Assembly (NCBI GenBank): GCA_026004875.1
Contig: BPJZ01000005.1
Span: 86,922 to 150,921 of the forward strand
Direction: 5' to 3'
DNA length: 64,000 bases
Source: Candidatus Poribacteria bacterium
Lineage (GTDB): Bacteria > Poribacteria > WGA-4E > GCA-2687025
The translations under genes were made by a program, and so were the position numbers. Below, in pieces: positions 26,926 to 35,684 of this stretch; within the stretch, counting starts at the first letter, position 1, and each line of letters starts with the position of its first letter. The notes under the pieces were generated by a model. The model was not told the DNA's origin and made no database searches. It worked only from the letters and a program-made list of their open reading frames with translations.

Positions 26926-27906
26926 TCACACAAGCCGTTGGAGCGCTCGCCGGACCATCGCCTGAGTCAGAGGAATCTTATAGGCGTTCTGTGAAAGGGG
27001 CTGAGCGCCCTCCAAAGCCGCTTCGGCGGCGCGCTGGATGGTCTCTGGCGTCAACCGCTGCCCTTTGAGCGCCTCTTCGGCAGCTCGGGCGCGCCAAGGG
27101 ATCGGGGCGACCGCGTGCAGGACGACCCGCGCCTCCGCCACCTCGGCGCCGTTCATCACCAGCGCCACAGCAGCGCCGGAGATCGCCCAGTCGAACGCCT
27201 CGCGCTCGCCCGTCTCGACAAAGGTGCTCCGGAAGCCGCGCGGCGGCTCTGGAAGCGTCACATGAGTCACCAGCTCCCCCGGCTCCAACACGTTTTCGGC
27301 CATAATGTTCCGACGGGGCAGCACGAAGAACTGATCGATGGGAATCTCTCGCCTCCCCTGAGGGCCGACCACGTGCACGGTGGCGTTCAGCGCCCGAAGA
27401 GCCGTCGCCGTGTTCGACGGATGGACGATATGACACGGTCCCCCACCCAGGATGGCATGATATTGGTTGTCTCCCAGCTCGTCGCCGGCAAAGCAGCGAG
27501 CACCGCCCTTTTTGAGACAGTGATAGTGCTCGTTTCGGAAGTACCAGCACCGGGGGCGCTGGCACAGGTTGCCTCCCAGCGTGCCGACGTTCCGAATCTG
27601 AGGGGAACCGACCGTTTCGGCGGCCTCCGCCAGGGCGGTGTACCGGCTGCGCACCGTTTCGTTCTTGGCGATCTCGACCAGCGTCGTCAGCGCTCCGATC
27701 TGCAGACCGTTAGGCGTTGGGCCAATTCCGCGGAGCAGCTCCTCACCGATCGCCTTGAGGTTGACGACCCGCTTGGCGGGAAGGATGTTCTCCTGGAGGC
27801 TGGGGATCAGGTCCATCCCTCCGGCCAGTGCGTAGGCCCCTTCGTCTTGGAGCGCCTGGATCGCCTCTTGTAAGCTTGTGGGCTTGAAATACTCGATCGG
27901 TCGCAT
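26926..27906 (-). CDS. Aldehyde oxidoreductase FAD-binding subunit (PaoB/CoxM type) with an Fe-S insert
   Basis: 326 residues of the molybdopterin-dehydrogenase FAD-binding family. FAD motifs: YALAGGMDLIPSLQENI and TVGSPQIRNVGTLGGNLCQR. Directly after comes a Cys insert (LCQRPRCWYFRNEHYHCLKK, then GGARCFAGDE), as in PaoB and 4-hydroxybenzoyl-CoA reductase beta subunits, which bind an extra [4Fe-4S] cluster. The C-terminal domain (residues ~190-320) is of the CO-dehydrogenase flavoprotein type. It passes electrons from the 2Fe-2S subunit to FAD and an acceptor. It starts 3 bases after the large subunit stops. Confidence 0.9.
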   Translation of the reverse strand: MRPIEYFKPTSLQEAIQALQDEGAYALAGGMDLIPSLQENILPAKRVVNLKAIGEELLRGIGPTPNGLQIGALTTLVEIAKNETVRSRYTALAEAAETVGSPQIRNVGTLGGNLCQRPRCWYFRNEHYHCLKKGGARCFAGDELGDNQYHAILGGGPCHIVHPSNTATALRALNATVHVVGPQGRREIPIDQFFVLPRRNIMAENVLEPGELVTHVTLPEPPRGFRSTFVETGEREAFDWAISGAAVALVMNGAEVAEARVVLHAVAPIPWRARAAEEALKGQRLTPETIQRAAEAALEGAQPLSQNAYKIPLTQAMVRRALQRLV

Positions 27907-27909
27907 GGC

Positions 27910-30039
27910 TCAGACCTCCGTTCCCAGAGCGGCAAGAACCTTTCGCGGAGTGATGGGCAGCGAGTTCACCCGAACGCCGATGGCGTTGCGGACGGCGTTC
28001 CCGATCGCCGCCGCAACCGGGATCACAGGCGGCTCTCCCATGCCGATCACCCCTCGCGCGAGCGACTCCGGCTCCATCCAGACGATCGGGACGATTTCCG
28101 GCATGTCTGCCGGACCGGCCAGCTTGTAGAACTCCAGGTTCGGGTTAATCTGGTGGCCCAACATCCGGTCCATGATCCGGTCCTCAAAGAGGGCATAGGA
28201 GATGCCTTGAATCACGCCGCCGATCATCTGGCTTTCGGTGGTCAGCTTATTCACCACCAAGCCGCACTCCTGGATCGAGACGATCCGCCGGAGGTGAATC
28301 CGTCCCGTCTCCACATCCACTTCGAGGTCCACGCCACAGACGCCCGCCGTTCCACTAGAGGAGAGGGAACGATCGTTTCGTCCACGGCCGACGACGCTCT
28401 CCTGTCCCAGGACGGCGCAGGCCTCCTTCCAGGAGAGCGCCCGCGAGGGATCGCCCTTCACGCGAACGGTGCCGTCGGCGGCCTCAAGCTCCTCGGGGCT
28501 GGCCTCCAGGACCGGAGCCACTTTGAGGAACAGCTCCCAGAGGGCGTTGTCGGTAGCCACCTTAACCGCAGGCGCAACGCCTGCGCAGGTGGTAGACCCG
28601 CCGCTCGACCCCGATTGAGGATAGGTCGAGTGGCCGATCTGGACCGTGATAGCCTCTGGGGAGAGTCCGGTCTGCTCTGCGGCGACGACGCCGACCACCG
28701 TTCGGGTGCCAGTGCCAATGTCCTGGGTTCCGCAGCGCACCACGACCGAGCCGTCCGGATGGATCTCCACCTCGGCGTTGGAGCCGTGTCCGCCGCCGCC
28801 CCAGACCGCTGCGCCAACGCCCATGCCCCGCTTGAGCGGGAACCCCTCGTCCGGACCGGGCTTCCAGAGGCGATCCCAATCGAGCCGCTTGGCCAACTCA
28901 CGGAACTGCCGCCGACGGGTCTCGTTCGGATCGTTTTGGATCCGGAACTCGATCGGGTCCATCCCCAACCGGTAGGCCAGCTCGTCCATAACGGCCTCCA
29001 TAATGAACGAACCTTGAGGATGGCCCGGCGCTCGCATCGCCCGTGCGTTCCCAGCGTTGATGTACACGTCGGTGTGCTGTCGCCGCCAGTTGGGAACGCT
29101 GTAGATGTAGGGCAGGGGGAACCCGGATCCCCCAGCAAACCCGCCGGTTCCGGAGGTCTCCGCCTCAAAGGCGATCAGCTTCCCGTCCTTGGTGGCTCCA
29201 GCGCGTACCCTGGCCCGCGCCGAAGGGCGGTTGCCGGAGTTAGTCTGTTCCTGCTCCCGCGTCAGGAGGAGCTTCACCGGCTGGCGTGCCTCGCGGGCCA
29301 GCCGAGCGGCCATCCGCTCGATATATCCGCCGCCCAGCTTGCTTCCAAAGCCCCCGCCCATATACTCGGTGATCACTTCAACCTGATGCGGCTCCAGTCC
29401 GAAGAACTCCGCCAGGTCGTTCCGCACACCGAAAACCGCCTGCGTCGAGGCCCAAACGGTCAGGTGCTCCAGGTTCTCGTCCCAGACGGCGGTGGTACCG
29501 TGCGGCTCCAGACAGGTGTGGGTTTGCACTTGGGTGGACAAAGTGCCCTCGTAGATCGCGTCGGCCTGTTGAAAGGCCGCCTCCACGTCGCCTTCCCCGT
29601 CGGGATCGTTGACTCGAACGTTGGGTCGTTCGTTTCCGGCATGCACCTGGGGAGCGTTCGGCTGAACGGCGTCCTCCTCGCGAGTCACAAAGGGGTACCG
29701 CTCCCACTCGATCCGAATCAGCCGGACGGCGTCGTCAGCGATATCGGCGGAGACCGCCGCCACCGCGCCAACAAACTCTCCAGCCAGTCGACAGACCTTT
29801 CCCTCCTCCACCAGGATCGCCTTGACGCCCGGGAGCTTCTCCGCCTCCGAGGTGTCAATTCGCACCGCCTTTGCGTTGGGGTAGGGACAGGTGATCATCC
29901 GTCCGACCAGGCACTTGGAGGCGATGGCGTCGTAAGCGTACTTCGCTCGACCGGTAACCTTGGCCGGCCCGTCCAGACGGGGGTTGTCCTTGGTGATGTA
30001 GTCCATCTGGGCCGGGGGCTTCCAGGGAATGACCGCCAT
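27910..30039 (-). CDS. Aldehyde oxidoreductase molybdenum-binding subunit (PaoC/CoxL/XdhA type)
   Basis: 709 residues. Family features: DNPRLDGPAKVTGRAKYAYD at the start, the moco-binding EYMGGGFGSKLGGGYIERMA, RAPGHPQGSFIMEAVMDELA, a CGTQDIGTGTRTVVGVVAAE loop, and the catalytic Glu near the C terminus in GMGEPPVIPVAAAIGNAV. The length matches the shorter periplasmic PaoC-like enzymes rather than CoxL (~800). It oxidises an aldehyde or aromatic hydroxylation substrate; the sequence cannot say which. It lies between the 2Fe-2S subunit (2-base gap) and the FAD subunit. No Tat signal of its own, so it would be exported by hitch-hiking on the small subunit. Confidence 0.92.
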   Translation of the reverse strand: MAVIPWKPPAQMDYITKDNPRLDGPAKVTGRAKYAYDAIASKCLVGRMITCPYPNAKAVRIDTSEAEKLPGVKAILVEEGKVCRLAGEFVGAVAAVSADIADDAVRLIRIEWERYPFVTREEDAVQPNAPQVHAGNERPNVRVNDPDGEGDVEAAFQQADAIYEGTLSTQVQTHTCLEPHGTTAVWDENLEHLTVWASTQAVFGVRNDLAEFFGLEPHQVEVITEYMGGGFGSKLGGGYIERMAARLAREARQPVKLLLTREQEQTNSGNRPSARARVRAGATKDGKLIAFEAETSGTGGFAGGSGFPLPYIYSVPNWRRQHTDVYINAGNARAMRAPGHPQGSFIMEAVMDELAYRLGMDPIEFRIQNDPNETRRRQFRELAKRLDWDRLWKPGPDEGFPLKRGMGVGAAVWGGGGHGSNAEVEIHPDGSVVVRCGTQDIGTGTRTVVGVVAAEQTGLSPEAITVQIGHSTYPQSGSSGGSTTCAGVAPAVKVATDNALWELFLKVAPVLEASPEELEAADGTVRVKGDPSRALSWKEACAVLGQESVVGRGRNDRSLSSSGTAGVCGVDLEVDVETGRIHLRRIVSIQECGLVVNKLTTESQMIGGVIQGISYALFEDRIMDRMLGHQINPNLEFYKLAGPADMPEIVPIVWMEPESLARGVIGMGEPPVIPVAAAIGNAVRNAIGVRVNSLPITPRKVLAALGTEV

Positions 30040-30041
30040 CG

Positions 30042-30695
30042 TTACGCTCCTTTCCGCATCTTCTCGGCTGCAGCAAGAACGGCTTCAAAGATTCGTGTAT
30101 AGGTCCCGCAGCGGCACAAGTTCCCCGAGACGCCCTGTTTCACCTCTTCGAGCGTCGGATTGGGGTTCTCCTGGAGAAAAGCCACCGCCGCGACCACAAA
30201 CCCCGGCGTGCAGAAGCCGCACTGGAGGGCGTCGTGCTCGACAAACGCCTCCTGGACCGGATGGAGCCGCCCGTTGGAGGCCAGACCCTCGACGGTGGTG
30301 ATCTCCCGTCCCTCGGCGTCCATTGCCAAAATCGAGCAGGAATAGACTGCTTTTCCGTCTAGCAAGACAGTACAGCCACCACAGGAGGCGCGCTCACAGA
30401 TCGGCTTGGCCCCCGTCAGGTCTAACCGATTTCGGAGCACGTCCAACAGCGTGGTGCGGGCCTCGACCCGCGGGATCACGTGGGTCTGACCGTTTACCCG
30501 AAGGGTCACCGAACCCACCGAGACGCCACGCAGGGTCCCCTCTTGAGAGACGGCAGCCTTCGGGAAGACCGCAGCGGCCACCGCCGTCCCGCCTAAGCCC
30601 TTTAAAAAGCCACGTCGGCTGATCTCAAAGCGATCCCCCGGCGACTCTTCGCCGGACAGGCTCTCCGGTCGAACGTCCGACTTCTCCTCTTTCAT
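30042..30695 (-). CDS. Aldehyde oxidoreductase 2Fe-2S subunit with Tat signal (PaoA type)
   Basis: 217 residues. The N terminus contains a twin-arginine motif SRRGFLKGLGGTAVAAAVF, so the enzyme is probably periplasmic as in E. coli PaoABC. The first [2Fe-2S] site is CERASCGGCTVLLDGKAVYS followed by C; the second is LQCGFCTPGFVV and GNLCRCGTYTRI. The linker and helical domain are of normal size. It is the first gene of the operon, ~150 bases after a near-consensus promoter. Subunit order here is A-C-B, unlike E. coli (A-B-C). Confidence 0.93.
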   Translation of the reverse strand: MKEEKSDVRPESLSGEESPGDRFEISRRGFLKGLGGTAVAAAVFPKAAVSQEGTLRGVSVGSVTLRVNGQTHVIPRVEARTTLLDVLRNRLDLTGAKPICERASCGGCTVLLDGKAVYSCSILAMDAEGREITTVEGLASNGRLHPVQEAFVEHDALQCGFCTPGFVVAAVAFLQENPNPTLEEVKQGVSGNLCRCGTYTRIFEAVLAAAEKMRKGA

Positions 30696-30847
30696 CGCTC
30701 GTCTCTCCGATTCTGCAAGCGTTCAGTTGCGTTTGCCCCAGGAGGACAAAGCCCTTGGACTCGCATCCTTGCACAAGGGCTACTACGAACCGCTGGCGTT
30801 TTACCGCCTCACCGCCTACGATAGATATCACGAAAGAGTCGAGGTTG

Positions 30848-30876
30848 AGTATAGGCCCTCAGCAAAGAGGTGTCAA
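30848..30876 (-). promoter_or_regulatory. Strong sigma70-type promoter for the aldehyde oxidoreductase operon
   Basis: Reverse strand: TTGACA (30876-30871), 17-base spacer, TATACT (30853-30848), a near-perfect housekeeping promoter. The expected transcription start is close to 30841, leaving a ~145-base leader before the 2Fe-2S subunit gene. The 293-base divergent region (30696-30988) otherwise shows no gene; a sulfotransferase starts on the other side with AGAGGGAAG before its ATG. Confidence 0.75.
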
Positions 30877-30988
30877 CCGTTGCGGCGATCTGGGACGGCT
30901 CCTTCGCCAACTCAGAGCGCGCCGTGAGAGCCGACAGGAAGAGCCCGGGATCCATCCATCCCAGAATCACGGTTAAAGAGGGAAGAAA

Positions 30989-31807
30989 ATGGTCATCGTC
31001 TGTAATGGGATGATTCGTTCTGGCTCTACCCTCCAGTACAACATCGTTCGTTGTCTCCACACGAGCCTAAACCTCGAGCTCCAGCTTCTTGGGGCCCTGG
31101 AGATAGGCGAAGAGACCTACCAGCGCCTGGCCGATGCTGCCCGCAGCCCTACTCGATTTTTGATCAAAACCCATCGCACCAGACCGGCCGTTCTTAAGCT
31201 GGCGGAGAAGGGACTGATCTTCGTCTTGTATATTTATCGCGACCTCCGGGACGTCGCGGTCTCCTATCGAGAGAAGTTCGAGGCGCCGTGGGAGGAGATC
31301 CTCGCAACGCTCGACGAGGAGGTGGCGCTCTACTGGCATCTGAAGCCGCTCCAAGGGCGTGGCAAAGTCCTTTGGCAACGCTACGAGGAGGTGATCGAGG
31401 ACCTGCCCCAGGCCGTCAGAGAGACCGCAGTGTATCTTGGGCTTGACGCGGACGAATCCGTCGTCCAGGAGGTGGCGGAGGCCTGCTCCCTCCAATCCGC
31501 CCTCAGGGTTATGCTCCAGGTGAGGCGAGAGATCCTCCGCAAGGCTCGAGAGCACTTCTCAACCCCAATTTCGACGCGGGCGATTAAAAAGCTCATCGAA
31601 GAGTCGCTCGGAATAGCCGTCGGCGATCCGGTCTCCCTCATCCACTGGGATCACATCTCCTCCCATCGAGGTAGACCGGGCGTCTGGAAAGAAAAACTCT
31701 CAGCCCAGGAGGTTCAAGAGCTAACCTCCCGTTATCGCGACTGGTTCCTCGATGCAGGGTACCGGATCGCGAGGTCCGACGGATCCCCCTTGCGGCCTTC
31801 GAAGTGA
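30989..31807 (+). CDS. Sulfotransferase-domain protein
   Basis: 272 residues. The 5'-phosphosulfate-binding loop is NGMIRSGSTLQYNIV at residues ~5-20; the 3'-phosphate-binding strand-helix is VLYIYRDLRDVAVSYREKF (Arg and Ser of the PAPS site); the C-terminal RGRPGVWKEKLSAQE resembles the RKGxxGxWK motif. It would transfer sulfate from PAPS to a hydroxyl group of a sugar or metabolite. It stands alone, divergent from the oxidoreductase operon. Its 3' end overlaps the converging amidase by 76 bases. A fold-level relative with another substrate is possible, but all three PAPS motifs are present. Confidence 0.8.
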   Translation: MVIVCNGMIRSGSTLQYNIVRCLHTSLNLELQLLGALEIGEETYQRLADAARSPTRFLIKTHRTRPAVLKLAEKGLIFVLYIYRDLRDVAVSYREKFEAPWEEILATLDEEVALYWHLKPLQGRGKVLWQRYEEVIEDLPQAVRETAVYLGLDADESVVQEVAEACSLQSALRVMLQVRREILRKAREHFSTPISTRAIKKLIEESLGIAVGDPVSLIHWDHISSHRGRPGVWKEKLSAQEVQELTSRYRDWFLDAGYRIARSDGSPLRPSK

Positions 31808-33249
31808 GGCGGTCGCGGAGAGCCGACCCCCTCCTGCTCAGCCAGCCGCTGAGCGAACCCGAGCAACCGTCCCTCCTCCCACAGCGGCCCGACCAGCTGG
31901 AGGCCGATCGGCAGCCCTTCCGGGGAGAGGCTCGCCGGAAAGACCAGCGCTGGATGGCCGGTGAAATTGAACGGAGCGGCGAAGGCGCTCACCGCCGAGA
32001 AGTAAGGCACCTCCCGACCCTCTATCCGGATCGCCGTTCCGTAGGGGCAGTGCGGGAAAGCGATCGTCGCGGCGGCGGGAAGAAGCATCAGATCGAATTC
32101 TTCAAACAGGCCCTCGATCGCACCGATCCAGCGATCCCGCTCCTGCAGCAGGAGCGCAAGCGACCGATAAGAGGGATCAACCTGGGCCGAGGCCCGTCGG
32201 ACGGGATCGTCCGCGTCGGGACAAAAGCCCTTCTCCTGAAGGAACCGCTCCCATTCCTCCTCCAAGAGGGCACCAGAAAGCTGAACGACCAGCAGCTGGG
32301 CCCACGCGATCCACGCATCATGAAGGAAACGGCACTCCTCTGGGGAGAGCCGACGTACCGAACAGCCCAGCCGTGCTAGCCGATCGGCCCAGCCGGTGAC
32401 CGTCGCTTGGATTGTCTCGGAGGGGAGCACGTCCGGATGGCGATCGGTCCAGGCGATCCGATAGGAGGCCAACGGACGGCTCTCCACTCCCCCTAAGGAA
32501 ACCGGCGGAAGGTCCCAAAGCCGACGGTCGGGCCCGGCGATACACCGCAAGGCAAGCTCCAGGTCCTCTACTGTCCGAGCGATCGGGCCGGCCTGACTCA
32601 TCCAGCGGACGGCCAAAGGCCGCCCGGGAAGCTCCGGAATGTGCCCGACGCGGGAGACCCGCCGATCGGTCGGCTTGAGTCCAAAGACGCCACAGAAATG
32701 GGCCGGAACTCGGATCGAACCGCCCAGGTCGCTCCCGATGTCTAACGGGATGAGCCGTCCAGCAACCGCAGCTGCCGCTCCCCCGGAGGAACCCCCAGCG
32801 GTTCGACCCAAGTCCCAAGGGTTGTTCGTCCGGCCAAAGAGCGGGTTGCTCGACTGCCAATCAAAAGCCAACGAAGGAACGTTCGTCTTGCCCAGAACTA
32901 TAGCGCCGGCCTCTCGAAATCGCCGAACGACCGTCGCGTCTTCTTGAGGAACGTAATCGACCAAGGCCGGAAACCCCGCCGTTGTCCGCATTCCAGCGGT
33001 ACAAAACGTATCCTTGACTGTTACCGGCACACCGTGAAGCGGCCCCCAGAGGTCTCCCCGCTCCAGCGCTCGGTCGGCGAGCTCCGCCCGCCTCCGGGCC
33101 CCGTCGGCATCCAACGTGACGATCGCGTTTAAGCGAGGATTGTACTCGGCGATCCGGGAGAGATGGGCCTCCAGGACCTCCGCAGCAGAGACGGCCCTCG
33201 AACGGATCGCCATCGCAAGCTCCGTTACCGATCGCTCTGTCCAATCCAC
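31732..33249 (-). CDS. Amidase-signature family hydrolase
   Basis: 505 residues from GTG 33249 (GGGAGGGAG upstream; an ATG at 33336 adds 29 unmatched residues). Catalytic Ser-cisSer-Lys triad: Lys in HGVPVTVKDTF, Ser in TAGGSSGGAAAAVAGRLIPL, nucleophile Ser in DIGSDLGGSIRVPAHFCGVF. These are followed by GLKPTDRRVS. The family includes GatA, but no gatB/gatC are near and the C terminus differs, so a general carboxamide hydrolase is more likely. It is convergent with the sulfotransferase and divergent from the SDR pair. Confidence 0.88.
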   Translation of the reverse strand: MDWTERSVTELAMAIRSRAVSAAEVLEAHLSRIAEYNPRLNAIVTLDADGARRRAELADRALERGDLWGPLHGVPVTVKDTFCTAGMRTTAGFPALVDYVPQEDATVVRRFREAGAIVLGKTNVPSLAFDWQSSNPLFGRTNNPWDLGRTAGGSSGGAAAAVAGRLIPLDIGSDLGGSIRVPAHFCGVFGLKPTDRRVSRVGHIPELPGRPLAVRWMSQAGPIARTVEDLELALRCIAGPDRRLWDLPPVSLGGVESRPLASYRIAWTDRHPDVLPSETIQATVTGWADRLARLGCSVRRLSPEECRFLHDAWIAWAQLLVVQLSGALLEEEWERFLQEKGFCPDADDPVRRASAQVDPSYRSLALLLQERDRWIGAIEGLFEEFDLMLLPAAATIAFPHCPYGTAIRIEGREVPYFSAVSAFAAPFNFTGHPALVFPASLSPEGLPIGLQLVGPLWEEGRLLGFAQRLAEQEGVGSPRPPHFEGRKGDPSDLAIRYPASRNQSR

Positions 33250-33364
33250 GGTTCTCCCTCCCACGATGCGCCCGCGTGTGGATTGTTCCCTCTTTTGGAA
33301 CTCGATACAATCGAAAGCCCGCAAGGAAGGGATCAAGACTCAACGAACGGGAGAAGGAGGACGA

Positions 33365-34135
33365 ATGTCCGTCTTGGATCGTTTTCGACTGGACGGCAGA
33401 AAGGCGTTTGTCACCGGTGGAAGTAAGGGCTTGGGCGCGGCCATGGCCCAAGCGCTGGCCGAAGCAGGGGCCGATGTGGCGATCGCCAGTCGCCATCCAG
33501 AAGAATGCCGCGCTACGGCCGACCGGATCCACCGGGCGACCGGTCGAACGGTGCTCGCCTATCGGTTGGACGTGGCCGATCGTGAGGCGGTTCAGCAGGT
33601 CGTCCACTCGATTGAGGAGGCCTTCGGACGGATCGACATCTTGATCAACAACGCCGGCGCCGTCTCTCGCAAGACGACCGTTGAACTTCCCCTGGAGGAG
33701 TGGCAGCACCTCCTGGACGTGAACCTCTCAGGCCCGTTTTACTGCGCTCAGGCGGTGCTCCCCGGAATGGTGCAACGTCGCTACGGCCGAATTATTAACA
33801 TCAGCTCCACCTTTGGCGCCGTCGGATTTCCAGGGCGCTCGCCGTACACGGCGAGCAAAGGGGGCCTGTTGAACATGACCCGCACCTGGGCGTTGGAGTT
33901 CGCCAAAGACGGGATCACCGTCAACGCCATCTGCCCCGGCCCCTTCGATACGCCGATGTTCTCCGGCGTCAAAAACAACCCTCAGGCGCTTTCGGAGTTT
34001 CTCAGCCGCGTGCCGATGGGTCGGCTAGGAAATCCGGAGGAGTTGGGGGCCGTTGCCGTCTTTTTGGCTTCAGAGGCCGCCAGCTACATCACCGGCGCGG
34101 CGATCTTTGTGGACGGCGGATGGACCGCCCAGTAG
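33365..34135 (+). CDS. Short-chain dehydrogenase/reductase (first of a tandem pair)
   Basis: 256 residues, classical SDR. Cofactor motif VTGGSKGLGAAMAQALAEAG, NNAG motif DILINNAGAV, catalytic Ser in INISSTFGAVGF, Tyr and Lys in YTASKGG, then GITVNAICPGPFDTPM. Arg and Ser in ASRH after strand 2 suggest NADP(H). AAGGAGGACGA precedes the ATG. Such gluconate-5-dehydrogenase-like SDRs act on sugars or sugar acids; the substrate is not readable. A close paralogue follows after 50 bases. Confidence 0.92.
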   Translation: MSVLDRFRLDGRKAFVTGGSKGLGAAMAQALAEAGADVAIASRHPEECRATADRIHRATGRTVLAYRLDVADREAVQQVVHSIEEAFGRIDILINNAGAVSRKTTVELPLEEWQHLLDVNLSGPFYCAQAVLPGMVQRRYGRIINISSTFGAVGFPGRSPYTASKGGLLNMTRTWALEFAKDGITVNAICPGPFDTPMFSGVKNNPQALSEFLSRVPMGRLGNPEELGAVAVFLASEAASYITGAAIFVDGGWTAQ

Positions 34136-34185
34136 GGCGGAGACCTCCAAAACAACGTCGCATGAATCAGAGGAGCCTTTCAACG

Positions 34186-34956
34186 ATGAGCGTACTCGAT
34201 CGATTCCGTCTGGACGGACGGGTGGCCTTAATCACCGGCGGAAGCAAAGGACTGGGCGAGTGTATGGCCCAAGGACTCGCCGAAGCGGGCGCTAACGTCG
34301 CTATCACCAGCCGCCATCTGGACGAGTGCCGGGCCACCGCGGAGCGGATCGCTCAGGCCACAGGCCGAGAGGTCCTTCCCCTCCAAGGGGACGTGACCAA
34401 CGAGGCCGACGTTCAGGCGACCGTCGCCGCCACGCTAGAAAGATTCGGCCAGATCGACATCCTGATCAATAACGCAGGAACCAACGTCCGAGACGCCACG
34501 CTGGAGCTGTCCGTTGAGGACTGGCAACGGGTGCTCGACGTGAACCTGACCGGCTGCTTTCTCTACGCAAAGGCGGTGTTGCCCCATATGGTCGCCCGAA
34601 AGTACGGTCGAATCATCAACATGTCCTCGATCTTTGGGGTGGTGGGGTTTCCGGCCCGATCGCCGTACACGGCGAGCAAGGGAGGCTTGTTGAACATGAC
34701 CCGTACCTGGGCCCTGGAGTTCGCCAAAGACGGGATCACCGTCAACGCCATCTGCCCCGGCCCCTTTGATACACCGATGAACCGACCGTTAAAGAACAAC
34801 CCAGAGGCGTATCAGGCCTTCGTCTCGCGGATTCCGATGGGGCGCTGGGGACAGCTCGAAGAGCTGGCCTCGGTCGCGGTGTTTCTGGCCTCGGATGCCT
34901 CCAGCTACATCACCGGCGCGGCAATCCTGGTAGATGGCGGGTGGACCGCACAATGA
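34186..34956 (+). CDS. Short-chain dehydrogenase/reductase (second of a tandem pair)
   Basis: 256 residues, the same length as its neighbour and starting with the same ten residues (MSVLDRFRLD). Motifs: ITGGSKGLGECMAQGLAEAG, DILINNAGTN, Ser in INMSSIFGVVGF, YTASKGG. The block around ALEFAKDGITVNAICPGPFD is identical in protein and nearly so in DNA, while the N-terminal half and the region after DTPM differ. This is a tandem duplication with differing substrate loop. Its stop overlaps the ATG of the FGE-like gene (ATGA), so the two are translationally coupled. Confidence 0.92.
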   Translation: MSVLDRFRLDGRVALITGGSKGLGECMAQGLAEAGANVAITSRHLDECRATAERIAQATGREVLPLQGDVTNEADVQATVAATLERFGQIDILINNAGTNVRDATLELSVEDWQRVLDVNLTGCFLYAKAVLPHMVARKYGRIINMSSIFGVVGFPARSPYTASKGGLLNMTRTWALEFAKDGITVNAICPGPFDTPMNRPLKNNPEAYQAFVSRIPMGRWGQLEELASVAVFLASDASSYITGAAILVDGGWTAQ

Positions 34957-35684
34957 GGAGCGTACGCGTGCCTGCTGGAGCAGCGCTGATCGGCTCCAAG
35001 GAAACAGAGGAAGGGGTAGTCTTCGAGAACGAGCTTCCACAGCATCTGGTTCTCCTAGACGCTTTTGAGATGGACGAGACACCGGTCACCAACGCAGACT
35101 ACGCCCGATTCTGCCGAGAGACCGGAGCGCCGCTTCCTCCCTACTGGGGACGGCGAGGGTTCGACGCCCCCGATCAACCGGTCGTTGGGGTGAGCTGGTT
35201 CGACGCTTGCGCCTATGCGCGCTGGGCCGGGAAGCGGCTCCCGACTGAAGCGGAGTGGGAACGGGCCGCTCGAGGAGCCCTCTGGAACGCTCGCTACCCC
35301 TGGGGAGACGAGGAGCCGACCGAGGAGCTGGCCAACTTCGCCCACCTGCACCAACAAACCACGCCGGTCAAGCGGTACCCCCCAAACTCCTTGGGCCTGT
35401 ACGATATGGCCGGAAACGTCTGGGAATGGTGCGCCGACTGGTATCAGAGCGACTACTACCGGCAGTTTCCGCCCTACGACCCGACCCGACCCGTCGAGGA
35501 GCAGCTCCGGGGGGTCCCCCGGAACCCCCAAGGCCCTCCGTCGGGGACGCGCCGAGTGGTGCGGGGCGGGGGTTGGGGGAACTTCGCCGCGATGCTCCGC
35601 TGTGCCTATCGAGGGTTTCTACCGCCCAAGACGCGAGCGCTCGACGTCGGCTTCCGATGCGTCCGAGACCTGAGCGATGAATAA
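34953..35684 (+). CDS. FGE/SUMF1-fold (formylglycine-generating-enzyme-like) protein
   Basis: 243 residues from ATG 34953. Family motifs: MDETPVTNADYARFCRETG, VVGVSWFDACAYARWAGKRL, PTEAEWERAARG, YPWGDEEP, GLYDMAGNVWEWCADWY, and C-terminal VVRGGGWGNFAAMLRCAYRG followed by GFRCVRD. True aerobic FGE has a Cys pair just after the RGGSW segment; here that segment is GGGWGN with a single later Cys (LRCAYR), the pattern of non-FGE family members. It is therefore probably not a classical sulfatase maturase, although two Cys-type sulfatases are nearby. It overlaps both the SDR stop and the mutY start. Confidence 0.82.
   Translation: MRSVRVPAGAALIGSKETEEGVVFENELPQHLVLLDAFEMDETPVTNADYARFCRETGAPLPPYWGRRGFDAPDQPVVGVSWFDACAYARWAGKRLPTEAEWERAARGALWNARYPWGDEEPTEELANFAHLHQQTTPVKRYPPNSLGLYDMAGNVWEWCADWYQSDYYRQFPPYDPTRPVEEQLRGVPRNPQGPPSGTRRVVRGGGWGNFAAMLRCAYRGFLPPKTRALDVGFRCVRDLSDE

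Noticed and set aside
28153..30102. A 649-codon open frame opposite the aldehyde oxidoreductase large subunit
   Set aside because: Composition is that of an antisense shadow in a GC-rich genome; no motif is visible, and the reverse strand carries the clear molybdenum subunit.
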